DNA of 64,000 nt from Paenibacillus sp. MAEPY2 (GCF_000499205.1 NZ_AWUK01000038.1:124001-188000); one strand, 5' to 3'. Shown: positions 51,078-61,375, numbered from the stretch's first letter. Numbers and translations: made by a program. Notes: a model not told the origin generated them from the letters alone.

Positions 51078-52604
51078 ATGAAATTCAATTCTTCTTCAAA
51101 TGCCAGTGAACAAACGGAATTGCGACCACAAGTTGCCTCAACGTCAAGTATCCAATCAGCGATTGGAAAAGCACCTCAAAACGGAAATCCGCTGATTGCC
51201 CACAAATTTGGAGCCGATCCCTACGCTCTGGTATTCCGTAATCGTGTCTATATGTATATGACAAGTGATACGCTGGAGTATGATATGGGGGGTCTTATCC
51301 AGAAAAACAGCTACAAATCAATCAACCGCATAACTATCATCTCTTCAGACGATTTGCTCAACTGGACGGATCATGGTGAGGTTCTGGTTGCCGGACCACA
51401 AGGTGCAGCTCCATGGGCCACCCAATCCTGGGCGCCTGCAGCTGCACATCAGATAATTGAGGGAAAGGATCGGTTTTTCCTATATTTCGCTAACAATGCC
51501 AGCGGCATTGGGGTATTAACTGCCCCCACTCCGGTCGGACCCTGGACAGATCCAATCGGAGAAGCCCTTATCACGAGGGAGACTCCAGGGGTTGAAGAGG
51601 TGACATGGTTGTTTGATCCGGCAGTACTGGTAGATGAAGATCACAGGGCTTATATCTATTTCGGGGGTGGAATTCCGGAAGGAAAAGCAGAGAGGCCCGA
51701 CACGGCAAGAGTGATGCGATTGGGAGAGGATATGACCAGTGTAATAGGCCGTGCCAAGGTTATTCCTGCACCATACATGTTCGAGGATGCAGGCATACAT
51801 AAATTTAACAATACCTACTACTTTACGTACTGCTCAAACTTTTATGAGGGTGACCGACCAGAGGGCAGTCCTCCGCCAGGAGAGATTGCTTATATGACAA
51901 GCAGCCAGCCGATGGGACCATGGACGTACAGAGGATGCATCCTCAAAAATCCGGGGCACTTCTTTGGTGTTGGCGGTAACAATCATCATGCCATATTTCA
52001 ATTTGCGGATTACTGGTACATTGCCTATCATGCACAGACGTTATCCCAAGCGATGGATACTCCCGAAGGCTATCGTTCCACACATCTAAATCGAATTAAC
52101 TTCGACACAGCCGATGGGCACATTCATGAGGTATGCGCAGATGTTCAGGGGGTTGATCAGGTGAAATTCTTCGACCCTTATGAGGGACTAACTGAGGCGA
52201 CCATGGGATGGAGTGCAGGAGTGAAGACCGAGAAATTAAACTTGCATGACTCTGTATCTTCCACTGAATCGGAAGTTGTAATTACAGCAAATTTGGGAAG
52301 TGGCAGCTGGATCGCTTTATCGAAGGTTGATTTTGGTCATGAAGGGGCAGCAAGCTTCTCAGCAACGATATCCAATAGCGGGGGTGATGGGGTGATCGAA
52401 CTTCGTCTGGATCAAACCGATGGACAATTCATCGGACAGCTTCTCGTCGAGGCATCCGATGTAAACCATCCGTGGCTGTATTATTCAACCTCCGTTTCAG
52501 ATGCCCAGGGCGTTCATGATTTATATTTTGTAGTTCATGGAATTGGGAGCGGAAAGCCGGACATCAGCATCAGACAATGGAAATTTGAAACAGGTAAAGC
52601 TTAG
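51078..52604 (+). CDS. Glycoside hydrolase family 43 with C-terminal CBM-like domain
   Basis: 508 residues with no signal peptide, so intracellular. The five-bladed propeller of GH43 shows its acid residues: HKFGADPYAL (base Asp), LFDPAVLVDEDHRAYIYFGG (second Asp) and FEDAGIHKFNNTYYFTYC (general acid Glu). The C-terminal 120 residues resemble a CBM6-type beta sandwich (GSWIALSKVDFG, ISNSGGDGVIELRLD). Likely an arabinofuranosidase or xylosidase acting on imported oligosaccharides. AAATGGAGGG precedes the ATG. A terminator follows. Confidence 0.88.
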   Translation: MKFNSSSNASEQTELRPQVASTSSIQSAIGKAPQNGNPLIAHKFGADPYALVFRNRVYMYMTSDTLEYDMGGLIQKNSYKSINRITIISSDDLLNWTDHGEVLVAGPQGAAPWATQSWAPAAAHQIIEGKDRFFLYFANNASGIGVLTAPTPVGPWTDPIGEALITRETPGVEEVTWLFDPAVLVDEDHRAYIYFGGGIPEGKAERPDTARVMRLGEDMTSVIGRAKVIPAPYMFEDAGIHKFNNTYYFTYCSNFYEGDRPEGSPPPGEIAYMTSSQPMGPWTYRGCILKNPGHFFGVGGNNHHAIFQFADYWYIAYHAQTLSQAMDTPEGYRSTHLNRINFDTADGHIHEVCADVQGVDQVKFFDPYEGLTEATMGWSAGVKTEKLNLHDSVSSTESEVVITANLGSGSWIALSKVDFGHEGAASFSATISNSGGDGVIELRLDQTDGQFIGQLLVEASDVNHPWLYYSTSVSDAQGVHDLYFVVHGIGSGKPDISIRQWKFETGKA

Positions 52605-52612
52605 CCTGTCCC

Positions 52613-52649
52613 TACTGCGCCGGAGAAGAGCCCCTGCGCAGTAATTTTG
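52613..52649 (+). terminator. Terminator after the first GH43 gene
   Basis: TACTGCGC pairs with GCGCAGTA around a 15-nt loop, followed by ATTTTGTT. Confidence 0.7.
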
Positions 52650-52677
52650 TTGTCAAATGGTGACATTTACAAGTGTA

Positions 52678-53451
52678 TTATGATGGGGAAATAACGGATT
52701 TACGATAAGCACGCGGTGTACAACCGACCATTTGCCTGAATTGCCTGGAGAAATGCTCCACATTCCGATAACCACAAAGCTCACTGATGTCTGAGATTCT
52801 GGATTGACCATGGATAAGTCTTTCTTTGGCAAGACGAATTCTGGATTGGATTACATCTTCCATACATGAGATGCCAAATGTAGTTTTGTATAACGATTGC
52901 AGATAGCCTGGACTAAGATGAACACAATCAGCCATGACAGTAACGCTCCATTCTTGGCCCGGATTATGGTTAATACTCTTGCGCAGATCCAGAAGACCCT
53001 GATAATGCGGCGTGTTAACGGCGGTATGAGAGGCTTCGAGAAGCTTGTTAAACATAATTCGAAACAAATAATCAATAGAGAGCTCACGGTAATCACACGA
53101 AAGAAAATTTTCGGTAGCGAGCAATTGAAATAATTGATGACAATAGCCGGGGTCCGGAAGAGGAATGGGTGTGCCCAGCGGAAGAGCTGTCTCCAGTACA
53201 TATGATTCATCCGAGAGAAATCGTACCCAATCATTTATGTATTGATCCGAGCACGCACGATACATGATTTTCTGATGAGGAGGATAAAGGACGGCACAAT
53301 TGGCAGGATACGCTTTTATCTCGCCATTCACCCAAAATTCCGCCGGCGTCTGTGTGAGAATGAGGAGCCAGAAATCATGCCCATCCGGTATGTCATAAAT
53401 GAAGTCTCCCGGGTGAGCGGCATCGTAACCGACATAGAAAATCGTATTCAT
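52678..53451 (-). CDS. AraC-type regulator
   Basis: 257 residues. N-terminal AraC_binding-like cupin half (FWLLILTQTPAEFWVNGE) and C-terminal double HTH (SVTVMADCVHLSPGYLQSLYKTTF, RISDISELCGYRNVEHFSRQF). ATG 53451 follows TTGGAGAATGAT. It is divergent from the second GH43 gene (53633), probably its target. Confidence 0.87.
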   Translation of the reverse strand: MNTIFYVGYDAAHPGDFIYDIPDGHDFWLLILTQTPAEFWVNGEIKAYPANCAVLYPPHQKIMYRACSDQYINDWVRFLSDESYVLETALPLGTPIPLPDPGYCHQLFQLLATENFLSCDYRELSIDYLFRIMFNKLLEASHTAVNTPHYQGLLDLRKSINHNPGQEWSVTVMADCVHLSPGYLQSLYKTTFGISCMEDVIQSRIRLAKERLIHGQSRISDISELCGYRNVEHFSRQFRQMVGCTPRAYRKSVISPS

Positions 53452-53632
53452 ATCATTCTCCAATCTTAGAATAGATCAATTTTGCGGTAGCATATATCAT
53501 TCTTTGTGATGCACTTCTATTTTATAATTTTAAGGGAAAACCGTTGGGAAATCATTAATTAACAAACGAATTGCTAAGGATCGAAATCGTTGGTTAAGTC
53601 TTTGAAATGATCAATAAAAGGGGAGAAAGAAC

Positions 53633-55195
53633 ATGATGTATGCTAACCCGATTATTTGGGCTGATTATCCGGATCTGGATGTGATTCGTGTTGATGGCAC
53701 CTATTATATGGTCAGTACAACAATGCACATGATGCCGGGCTGTGTCATTCTGCGATCCTATGACTTGGTCCATTGGGAAACTTCTGCTTATGTGTACGAC
53801 AGACTGGATGATACACCCGCCCAGTGTCTGGAGGAAGGCAAACAGATTTACGGCAAAGGCATGTGGGCTGCCTCGCTTCGACATCACAAGGACACGTTCT
53901 ACGTCATTTTTGTAGCCAATGATACCTATAAGACTTACCTGTACACTGCCAAATCCATATCCGGTCCCTGGAAGAAGCATAATGTGGAAGGCTTTTATCA
54001 TGATTGCTCTTTGTTTTTCGATGACGATAGTCGAATCTACCTGGTACATGGCAATGCCGAGATTTATTTAACAGAGCTAAGCTCTGATCTGTCCGGGCCC
54101 GAACCCGGCGGAGTACAGCGCATGATCGTAAAAGACAGACAGCCTTATTTCCTCGGCTATGAAGGTGCCCATTTCTACAAAATCAACGGGAAATATTATG
54201 TGTTTTTAATCCATATCTCCAAAGCTTTGGGGAGAAGAACGCAGGCGTGCTATATGGCCGATTCGCTGGAGAGTGAGTTTATTGGCGGTGAAGTATTTAA
54301 TGATGATATGGGTTATTTTAATGCTGGGGTAGCCCAGGGAGGTATCGTGGATACACCGGATGGTGACTGGTATGCCATGCTTTTCCAGGATCATGGTGCT
54401 ATCGGACGCATTCCTGTTCTCGTTCCGCTGCATTTCGAAAATGATATTCCGGTGTTTGCCAAGCAAGCCCCGAATCAAATTCTGATCCCGAGCACAAGAC
54501 CGGATTATACATATAAACCCCTGGTTGGGAGCGACTCATTTTATTATGAACCGGACGAAGACGGAAGGGTACGCCTGAACGATTTTTGGCAATGGAACCA
54601 TACCCCTAATGATGACCTCTGGTCTGTTACCGACAAACCGGGAGTTTATCGCATGCAATCCGGGGATATTCGTCCAAACCTGACGTTTGCCGTTAATACA
54701 CTGACGCAGCGTGCAATGGGTCCTGCCTGTGAAGTGATCGTTACACTGGATGGAAGCAGACTGAAGGACGGCGATTACGCAGGCTTGTGTTTTCTGATTG
54801 GCACCTATGGTATGATCGCGCTCACGAAAAATGAAGGACAGTTTTACCTGGTCATGCTGGCAAGAACGAGTGAAGATTCATCCATTTTTGGTAATCTGGT
54901 TGATGCAGAGCCAGCTACCGAATATGCGAGAATACCGATAGAAGAATCAGAGGTTACGCTTAAGGCCACCGGGAATTTCGTGGACAATCAGGACGAATGT
55001 TCATTCTTTTATCTGGAGGGAGCGAGGTGGAAGCCGCTTGGGATCACCCACAAAATGTTTTATAAATTGGATCACTTTATGGGCTGCCGGATCGGATTGT
55101 TCTTATATTCGACGAAAATGATCGGGGGGATAGCTGATTTTTCGAATTTTGAATATCAGGTGATGCTCACGGATGAACAGGATGGAATGGATTAA
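53633..55195 (+). CDS. Glycoside hydrolase family 43 (beta-xylosidase type)
   Basis: 520 residues with no signal peptide. N-terminal propeller starting ANPIIWADYPDLDVIRVDGTYYMVS (the first part carries the catalytic Asp), then SLFFDDDSRIYLVHGN and the Glu in GYEGAHFYKINGKYYVF. A C-terminal domain of about 200 residues (GLCFLIGTYGMIALTKN, MGCRIGLFLYS) is the concanavalin-like lid seen in GH43 beta-xylosidases. It would release xylose from xylo-oligosaccharides in the cytoplasm. GGGGAGAAAG precedes the ATG. Confidence 0.9.
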   Translation: MMYANPIIWADYPDLDVIRVDGTYYMVSTTMHMMPGCVILRSYDLVHWETSAYVYDRLDDTPAQCLEEGKQIYGKGMWAASLRHHKDTFYVIFVANDTYKTYLYTAKSISGPWKKHNVEGFYHDCSLFFDDDSRIYLVHGNAEIYLTELSSDLSGPEPGGVQRMIVKDRQPYFLGYEGAHFYKINGKYYVFLIHISKALGRRTQACYMADSLESEFIGGEVFNDDMGYFNAGVAQGGIVDTPDGDWYAMLFQDHGAIGRIPVLVPLHFENDIPVFAKQAPNQILIPSTRPDYTYKPLVGSDSFYYEPDEDGRVRLNDFWQWNHTPNDDLWSVTDKPGVYRMQSGDIRPNLTFAVNTLTQRAMGPACEVIVTLDGSRLKDGDYAGLCFLIGTYGMIALTKNEGQFYLVMLARTSEDSSIFGNLVDAEPATEYARIPIEESEVTLKATGNFVDNQDECSFFYLEGARWKPLGITHKMFYKLDHFMGCRIGLFLYSTKMIGGIADFSNFEYQVMLTDEQDGMD

Positions 55196-55295
55196 ACGGA
55201 TTGAACGGAATGGATTCGTAGCGTAGTGTATCGAAAGGAGTCGCCCAATCGGCGGCTTCTTTCATAATATTTTCAATCGAATGGAGGTGAATCTT

Positions 55296-56975
55296 ATGCG
55301 CATCACTGTGTTAACCAAAACAAAATTAATCGTGATTCTACTGCTCAGCGCATGTATACCAACAGGGCATACTCGCGGATATTCGGAACAAGATATGGTG
55401 GAGATGAAGGTGCAGGCAGCAGACAACCATCCGAACTTTGGGGAATACAGCTCTCCGGTGCAAGTCTCTTTTGTCAGAGAAGCAGGTGACGATCTGGATC
55501 AAATGATCAGCGAGCTTCCCGGGGAGACGTTGTTGGACAATCGCTGGACCCGGCTGTACGAACGGAAGCTTGGGATTCAGCTGCACTATGATTGGATCGC
55601 CAAAGGAGATGTATTCGGGCAGAAGCTGGGTGTCTCCCTTGCTGCCGGTCGTATTCCTGACATCGTAAGAGTAAATCCGTACCAGCTAAGACAGCTGAGC
55701 AACGCAGGACTGATTCAGGATCTGTCCGATGTATACCAAACCTATGCCTCTCCGTTAACGAAGAGCATATTGGAGGCAGAAGGAAATGGTCCGTTTGACG
55801 TGGCAACCATTGATGGCAAACTGATGGCGATACCTGAAACGGCATCCTCCATCGAAACAGCCCAGTACTTGTGGATCAGAACGGATTGGCTTGAACGCCT
55901 GCAACTTCATCCGCCGGTAACAATGGAAGACGTGCTTGAAATTTCGGAAGCGTTTACAGAGAGAGATCCTGACGGTAACGGTCAACGAGATACGTACGGA
56001 CTTGCCCTAACGAATCATTTGTGGGACCCGGTCATGGGAGCTGCCGGCCTGATGGCCGGGTATGACGCATATCCGAATATTTGGATTAAGGATGCGGATG
56101 GCAAGCTGGTATACGGCGGCATACAGCCCGAAGTTCGAAAAGCGCTGCAAGTCTTGCAAACGATGTATCTGGAGGGCCAGATTGACCCCGATTTCAGCTA
56201 TAAAAAAGGAACAAATGAAGCACGCCTGATCCAGAACGGAAAAATCGGCCTGCTTTATGGCGAACAATGGACTCCTTTTATGATCCAGTCAAGTCGGGAG
56301 AACGATCCAAAAGCCGAATGGCAGGCTTTTCCCATCACAGCATCATCCGGCAGATTGGCCAAGGTACCCCTTCGCACCAATACCTGGCAGTACTTCGCCG
56401 TTAGAAAAGACTATCCTCATCCTGAGGTCATTATGAAGCTCATGAATCTGCATTTGGAGACGAACTGGGGCGAGCAGGCTCAGTACGAAACATACTACAA
56501 TGACGATTCCAAGGCAGTGTGGATGCTCTCGCCAGTCACTCCTTTTCCGGGAACCAAAAATCTGGATGCCTATCGCCAAATTCAGGAAGCAAGCCGTTCC
56601 GGAGATCTGTCTGTACTTCAGGAGGAAGCATCGGCAATTCAGAAGAGAATTGAAGCTTACATCAAGGAGGGCGTGGAAAGCGGTTGGGGTTGGAATCAGA
56701 CCTATGGACCGTCTGGAGCGTTCAGCATAGCGGATGGCTATGAAAGAAATGGACAGCTTCTGTACGATCAATTCACGGGTGGCATTACCGATACGATGGT
56801 CGACCGGCAGATGATACTGAATGATCTTCAGCTTGAAGCCTACCTGAATATTATTCTTGGCAGACCCATTGAAGAGTTCGATCAGTTTGTGGAGGATTGG
56901 CGAAAATTAGGCGGAGATCAGATCACAACGGAGGTTAATGCGTGGTTTATTTCAAAAACGGCACTGGAGCAATGA
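55296..56975 (+). CDS. LipO/YtcQ-type sugar-binding lipoprotein
   Basis: 559 residues. Signal peptide ends LLLSAC. Large CUT1-type extracellular binding protein with an EF-hand-like calcium loop (ERDPDGNGQRDTYG), as in LipO/LplA relatives in Bacillaceae. ATG 55296 sits behind GGAGGTG. It is 58 bp upstream of a YesM-type kinase, so it may feed oligosaccharides to a permease encoded elsewhere or serve as a co-sensor of the kinase. A hairpin at 55232-55264 precedes the gene. Confidence 0.88.
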   Translation: MRITVLTKTKLIVILLLSACIPTGHTRGYSEQDMVEMKVQAADNHPNFGEYSSPVQVSFVREAGDDLDQMISELPGETLLDNRWTRLYERKLGIQLHYDWIAKGDVFGQKLGVSLAAGRIPDIVRVNPYQLRQLSNAGLIQDLSDVYQTYASPLTKSILEAEGNGPFDVATIDGKLMAIPETASSIETAQYLWIRTDWLERLQLHPPVTMEDVLEISEAFTERDPDGNGQRDTYGLALTNHLWDPVMGAAGLMAGYDAYPNIWIKDADGKLVYGGIQPEVRKALQVLQTMYLEGQIDPDFSYKKGTNEARLIQNGKIGLLYGEQWTPFMIQSSRENDPKAEWQAFPITASSGRLAKVPLRTNTWQYFAVRKDYPHPEVIMKLMNLHLETNWGEQAQYETYYNDDSKAVWMLSPVTPFPGTKNLDAYRQIQEASRSGDLSVLQEEASAIQKRIEAYIKEGVESGWGWNQTYGPSGAFSIADGYERNGQLLYDQFTGGITDTMVDRQMILNDLQLEAYLNIILGRPIEEFDQFVEDWRKLGGDQITTEVNAWFISKTALEQ

Positions 56976-57033
56976 ATCGTTTCTCTATGGCGCATGTAAC
57001 CCCGAAAGCACCTCACATGCTGGAGGGGATGAA

Positions 57034-58791
57034 TTGATTAAATTACCGGCCCAATCCTGGCGCAGCAGCATCTTCGCCCGGCTGATCGTGACTTATCTGA
57101 TTTTTGTTCTTCCATTAATTTTGCTGGGAATATATTTGTACAACTGGAGTTATGACAATGCCAGACAGGAGATATCGTCGTCAACAGAAAGGCGGCTTGT
57201 CGGTTATCTCGATGAGTTGAATCGGGAAATGGAATGGATGGAGCTGCAGCAGTTTGACATTGTGGAAGACAGGAAGCTCAACAGGCTTGCCATTCTATGG
57301 GAGATGATGGATCAGGTGGATCGCCGAGATACACTCCATTATCTGTCCGAACGGCTTGCCACGTTCAAGAATAGCAGTGTTTACATCAAAAATGTTCATG
57401 TGCATATTCGCACGATTGGTAAAAGCATTTCCGCCACTCATGGGATTGATGATTACAACAGCGATTCCTATAACTATTTCAGTTCAGGTGTGCAGGGAAA
57501 AGGAACTCGTTTTGTGGTGAAAAAGGATGAAATGAACCTGAGTGCCGTAAGGTTGAGCGGTAAAAAAGGAGAGGCTCCGCTATTTGTAGTGCAGGTCGAG
57601 CTAGATACGGAACAATTTCAAAATGCACTGACCCAGCTTAACCTGTATCCTGACAGCGGTTCGTTTCTGATGGAGGAGCAAACGGGCCATATCATCACAG
57701 ACCTTTCGCAGCGTGATTTTATTCTTCAGGCTTATCGTGATCACATCATTAAAGGCGACCATGATGCATTTCAGGTAAGGGTGGATGGCACACGCTATTA
57801 TGTCAGTCAGAGCCGGTTGGAATCACTGGGTTTGTCTGTAGCGACGTATTTGCCGGAAAAGAGTGTGAAAAGACCACTAAGCAAGTTCTACCACTGGGCA
57901 TGGCTGTTTGCAATGACATCGTTTGTGGCAATAACGGCCTTTCTCTATTCAGGCTATAGGCTCATCCACATTCCCCTGCTTCTGCTTGTGAAGAGATTTA
58001 AGAAAATGGAGACCGGGGTACTGGACATCCCCATTGTGCATAAGCGAAAGGATGAGTTTGGCTTCCTGTATAGTCGATTTAATCAGATGCTTGAAAGGCT
58101 TCAGCTGCTAATTGATCGGGATTTCAAAAAAACAATGATGATGCAGCGTGCCGAATTGAAGCAGCTCCAGTCCCAGATTAATCCCCATTTTTTATATAAC
58201 AGCTTTTTTATTCTCAATTCACTTGCAAGAACAGGGGATACGGAGCGCATTGAACAATTCACCCACATGCTGGGCGAATATTTCAGATTTATTACCCGAA
58301 ACGAAACTGATCAGGTCAGGATGGAAGAGGAGGCAGCTCATTCACGTATTTATACCGAAATTCAGAAGCTGCGGTTTTCCAGACGCATACAGGCAGACTT
58401 CGGTGATATGCCCGCGGCGATGGAGCGCATTTGTGTTCCCCGATTGATCATACAGCCCATTATCGAGAATGCATATGAGCACAGTCTGGAAAAAATGACC
58501 GATCAGGGTATGCTTCGAGTGCGGTTTGACATCAAGGATAATGTCGCGGAGATTAGTGTGGAAGACAATGGCCATGAATTGGAGGATCATCATATTGAAG
58601 CACTTCAACACGGTTTGATTGAAAAAAGTGACTCGCATGAAATGACGGGTATGATGAATATTCATCGACGCCTGGTACTGACATATGGGGGAAAAAGCGG
58701 CCTGTTTTTGACGAGAAGTGAACTGTCGGGGTTAAAGGTCACAATCCGAATTCATTTGGAAGGAAGGGAAGACCGATGTATCGACTTTTGA
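57034..58791 (+). CDS. YesM-type sensor histidine kinase
   Basis: 585 residues. Two membrane segments (about 14-36 and 285-307) enclose a 250-residue outside sensor domain; then HAMP, the His-kinase motif QINPHFLYNSFFILNSL (His about residue 383) and an ATPase domain (PIIENAYEHSLEK, EDNGHEL). TTG 57034 is preferred, with GGAGGGG 6 nt upstream; the longer frame from 56938 overlaps the binding-protein gene and lacks a site. Senses extracellular carbohydrate, by analogy. Overlaps the regulator gene by 16 bp. Confidence 0.92.
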   Translation: MIKLPAQSWRSSIFARLIVTYLIFVLPLILLGIYLYNWSYDNARQEISSSTERRLVGYLDELNREMEWMELQQFDIVEDRKLNRLAILWEMMDQVDRRDTLHYLSERLATFKNSSVYIKNVHVHIRTIGKSISATHGIDDYNSDSYNYFSSGVQGKGTRFVVKKDEMNLSAVRLSGKKGEAPLFVVQVELDTEQFQNALTQLNLYPDSGSFLMEEQTGHIITDLSQRDFILQAYRDHIIKGDHDAFQVRVDGTRYYVSQSRLESLGLSVATYLPEKSVKRPLSKFYHWAWLFAMTSFVAITAFLYSGYRLIHIPLLLLVKRFKKMETGVLDIPIVHKRKDEFGFLYSRFNQMLERLQLLIDRDFKKTMMMQRAELKQLQSQINPHFLYNSFFILNSLARTGDTERIEQFTHMLGEYFRFITRNETDQVRMEEEAAHSRIYTEIQKLRFSRRIQADFGDMPAAMERICVPRLIIQPIIENAYEHSLEKMTDQGMLRVRFDIKDNVAEISVEDNGHELEDHHIEALQHGLIEKSDSHEMTGMMNIHRRLVLTYGGKSGLFLTRSELSGLKVTIRIHLEGREDRCIDF

Positions 58792-60404
58792 TTGTGGATG
58801 ATGAGGAGATTATTACGGACGCTCTTTATGAAACCTTTGCAAGATATATGCCTGATCGTCTTGACGTATGCAGAGCTTACTCAGCGAGTGAGGCATTAAC
58901 CTGGATGGAACGCTCAAGAATTGATATCGTGTTAACTGACATTCGCATGCCTGGCATGAACGGTCTTGAGCTAACAGAGCAGGTTCAGGCTTATTGGTCG
59001 CATTGTCGTGTTATTTTCCTAACGGGTTACAGCGACTTTAACTATGCTTACCAGGCTTTTCAGATGCAGAATGTCCGTTATTTGCTCAAAACGGAAGGGT
59101 ACGACAAGATTTTGGCTGTGGTGGGAGAAGTAGTGGAAGAGATTCGACAGAGTCAGCACATGCACAAGCTGCTGGAGAAAACATACGAGGTTACCTGTCA
59201 GCTGGCAGTGTTACAGCAGGAGGAGTATCTGCGAAATCTATTGCAGAACGGGACTGCATATGCAGGTTCTGAGATCGACATCCAGAATCAGTTGGATCAA
59301 TGGGGTATTGGACTGCGTGCTTCTTCTCCCGTTTATGTTGTGCTTGGCCGAATGACTTACAGGGAGAAGCTCTCACATGCGGAACGAGCTCAGCTTCATA
59401 CATCTGCCCGAATGATCGGTTCTGCTGTGATGGAGGAGCAGACTATTCATATTAGCGTGCTGGACCATTATGGGGATATGGTGTGGCTTATTCAGCCCAA
59501 GCAAACGGAATTGGAACCAGGCAGTTCCCTTGTTCGGTATCTGGAGGGTACATTGGAATGGGTACAGGAGGCATGTATGACTTCTCTTGGCATATCCGTG
59601 GTCTTTGCATTGGCCGGCAATAGCTGTCACTGGTCCGAAATTCCCCGGCAATACGAGAGGTTGAGGCAACTACACTGGATGAAAATTGGCGATGGCATAT
59701 CCATGGTGCTTCGGGATTACGATGAGGTTCTTCCGAATCAGGGACAGAGGGAGTTCACACGTATCAGCAACCGAATCGAAGTGATGTCAGGGTATTTGGA
59801 GACAGGGAAAATCCAGCAATTTTACGAAGTGTTTGAGGCGTTGGCCAATGAACTGATTCATGAGGATGTGACCATGGAGAGGGCCATGGAAACCTACTAT
59901 AATCTGGCGCTGCATCTGTATTCGACCATCAATCGTTGGGGTCTGCATCAGGATATACCCGATCAGCGCAGGCTTTTACATCTCCACGAGTATACTTGTA
60001 TGAAGGATGCGGTGCAGTTTCTGTATCAGGCAGCCGACCAATTGGTGCGCTTCAAGAGCTCGAATGAACAGGAGCGGGCAAATGCCGTAATTCATTCCCT
60101 GTGTACTTACGTCACGGAGCATCTGGAAGAAGATCTTTCGCTTGTAAGACTGGCCGAGCTTTATCATTTCAATCCATCGTATCTGTCCCGTTTCTTCAAG
60201 CAGGAAATGGGAATCAACCTCTCCGAATTCATTGACGAGCTGAGAATCAGGCGGGCAAAAGAGCTGCTTCGAAATGCCGATCTGATGGTTCGGGAGGTTG
60301 CGCTGCAGGTCGGCTATGAGTCAGCTCATTCCTTCACTCGTTTTTTCAAAAAGGCGACAGGTATGACACCTCAGGAATTCAGAGAATCTCTATTGGTTCG
60401 TTAA
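58776..60404 (+). CDS. YesN-type AraC-family response regulator
   Basis: 542 residues. Receiver domain with Asp8, Asp9 and phosphoacceptor Asp55 (VLTDIRMPGMNG); LLKTEGYDKI carries the Lys. A 300-residue middle region is followed by an AraC double HTH at about residues 440-540 (LSLVRLAELYHFNPSYLSRFFKQ, VREVALQVGYESAHSFTRFFKK). Partner of the kinase; activates the neighbouring carbohydrate genes. GGAAGGGAAGA precedes the ATG. Confidence 0.93.
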   Translation: MYRLLIVDDEEIITDALYETFARYMPDRLDVCRAYSASEALTWMERSRIDIVLTDIRMPGMNGLELTEQVQAYWSHCRVIFLTGYSDFNYAYQAFQMQNVRYLLKTEGYDKILAVVGEVVEEIRQSQHMHKLLEKTYEVTCQLAVLQQEEYLRNLLQNGTAYAGSEIDIQNQLDQWGIGLRASSPVYVVLGRMTYREKLSHAERAQLHTSARMIGSAVMEEQTIHISVLDHYGDMVWLIQPKQTELEPGSSLVRYLEGTLEWVQEACMTSLGISVVFALAGNSCHWSEIPRQYERLRQLHWMKIGDGISMVLRDYDEVLPNQGQREFTRISNRIEVMSGYLETGKIQQFYEVFEALANELIHEDVTMERAMETYYNLALHLYSTINRWGLHQDIPDQRRLLHLHEYTCMKDAVQFLYQAADQLVRFKSSNEQERANAVIHSLCTYVTEHLEEDLSLVRLAELYHFNPSYLSRFFKQEMGINLSEFIDELRIRRAKELLRNADLMVREVALQVGYESAHSFTRFFKKATGMTPQEFRESLLVR

Positions 60405-60418
60405 AGAGAAAATGAAGA

Positions 60419-60463
60419 GAAGCAAGGCTGCAGGAGCGAATGCCCCATGGCCTTGCTTTTTTT
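60419..60463 (+). terminator. Terminator after the YesMN operon
   Basis: AGCAAGGC pairs with GCCTTGCT across a 21-nt loop that itself can pair, followed by seven T residues. Confidence 0.7.
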
Positions 60464-60492
60464 GCCTTAACGGGTACGGAAGTGCTTCTAAA

Positions 60493-61260
60493 CTAAGCAG
60501 TGAATGCTTTTTGTTTTCGATAGGCATTGGGACTTACGCCTGCGTATGCCCTGAATTTTTTATAAAACCAGTCTGTATCCATATATCCTACCTCCGCTGA
60601 AATTTCATAGATCCGCAAATCGGTGGTCGTCAGCAGTAGTTTGGCTTTTTCCATTCGCTGCTGAAGCAGGTAATCATTGAAGGAGATGTTCTCTTCCAAT
60701 TTAAATTTCTGTCCAAGGTATGCGTAGTTAAAATGAACCATATCGGAAATTTTCTTCAACGTGATGTCACTACTGAGATGATCGAGGACATAAGCTTTGA
60801 TCATCTGGATGACCTGGGCGGAATGCACCTGTTTACCCTCAAGCTGAATGATCGACCTTAAGGAGTACAGATTCCGCTTTGGTTGTTCAGGTTCCAGCTT
60901 GGTCTGGAGCCTGTCAAGACTATGGAGGAGCGCAGATGCGTTGAGTCTTCCAGGCAGATAATCACTTACTTGATAGGCTAAAGCTTTGCGGACAAGCTGG
61001 AACTGATCATTGCCTCCCATAATAAGAATGGGAATCTGGCTTATCTTTCGAATATGGTGACATACCCATAAACCTGCAGACGAATATCCTCCGGTACTTA
61101 CGAGCACCACAGCAAATTGCTGCTCGGACAATGCCGATAACGCGGTACGGGTGCAAATAACTCGTTCTCCTATGGCATAATCGGAGTTGCTGCGACGCAG
61201 CAGCTGGTGCAATTCTCCGCACATGTAACGACTGAAATCCACAAGCAGAATGTTATGCAT
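60493..61260 (-). CDS. AraC-type regulator with degenerate receiver-like domain
   Basis: 255 residues. The N-terminal 120 residues read like a receiver (MHNILLVDFSRYMCGELHQLL, VVLVSTGG, IPILIMGG) but the second acidic pocket residue is Phe, the phosphoacceptor position is Ser (VLVSTGG) and the conserved Lys region is YLPGRLN, so phosphorylation is unlikely. The C-terminal 110 residues are an AraC double HTH (ITLKKISDMVHFNYAYLGQKFK, RIYEISAEVGYMDTDWFYKKF). ATG 61260 follows GAGGGA. Divergent from the binding protein at 61565. Confidence 0.85.
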   Translation of the reverse strand: MHNILLVDFSRYMCGELHQLLRRSNSDYAIGERVICTRTALSALSEQQFAVVLVSTGGYSSAGLWVCHHIRKISQIPILIMGGNDQFQLVRKALAYQVSDYLPGRLNASALLHSLDRLQTKLEPEQPKRNLYSLRSIIQLEGKQVHSAQVIQMIKAYVLDHLSSDITLKKISDMVHFNYAYLGQKFKLEENISFNDYLLQQRMEKAKLLLTTTDLRIYEISAEVGYMDTDWFYKKFRAYAGVSPNAYRKQKAFTA

Positions 61261-61361
61261 GAGCAATCCCTCGCTTTCAATTGTTATAAACCGAATCCCA
61301 CCGCACATCGATAGCTGAATGACAGATGTCTACATTCCATTAATTCCATTATGAGAAACAA

Positions 61362-61375
61362 AGAAAGCGTATACA
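61362..61375 (+). promoter_or_regulatory. cre-like site upstream of the second sugar-binding lipoprotein
   Basis: AGAAAGCGTATACA matches 12 of 14 positions of the CcpA consensus and overlaps a possible -10 element (TATACA). The 304-bp gap 61261-61564 shows no gene. Confidence 0.4.

Noticed and set aside
55232..55264. Hairpin before the LipO-type gene as a terminator
   Set aside because: The stem is imperfect and lacks a proper T run; it could equally be a chance structure.
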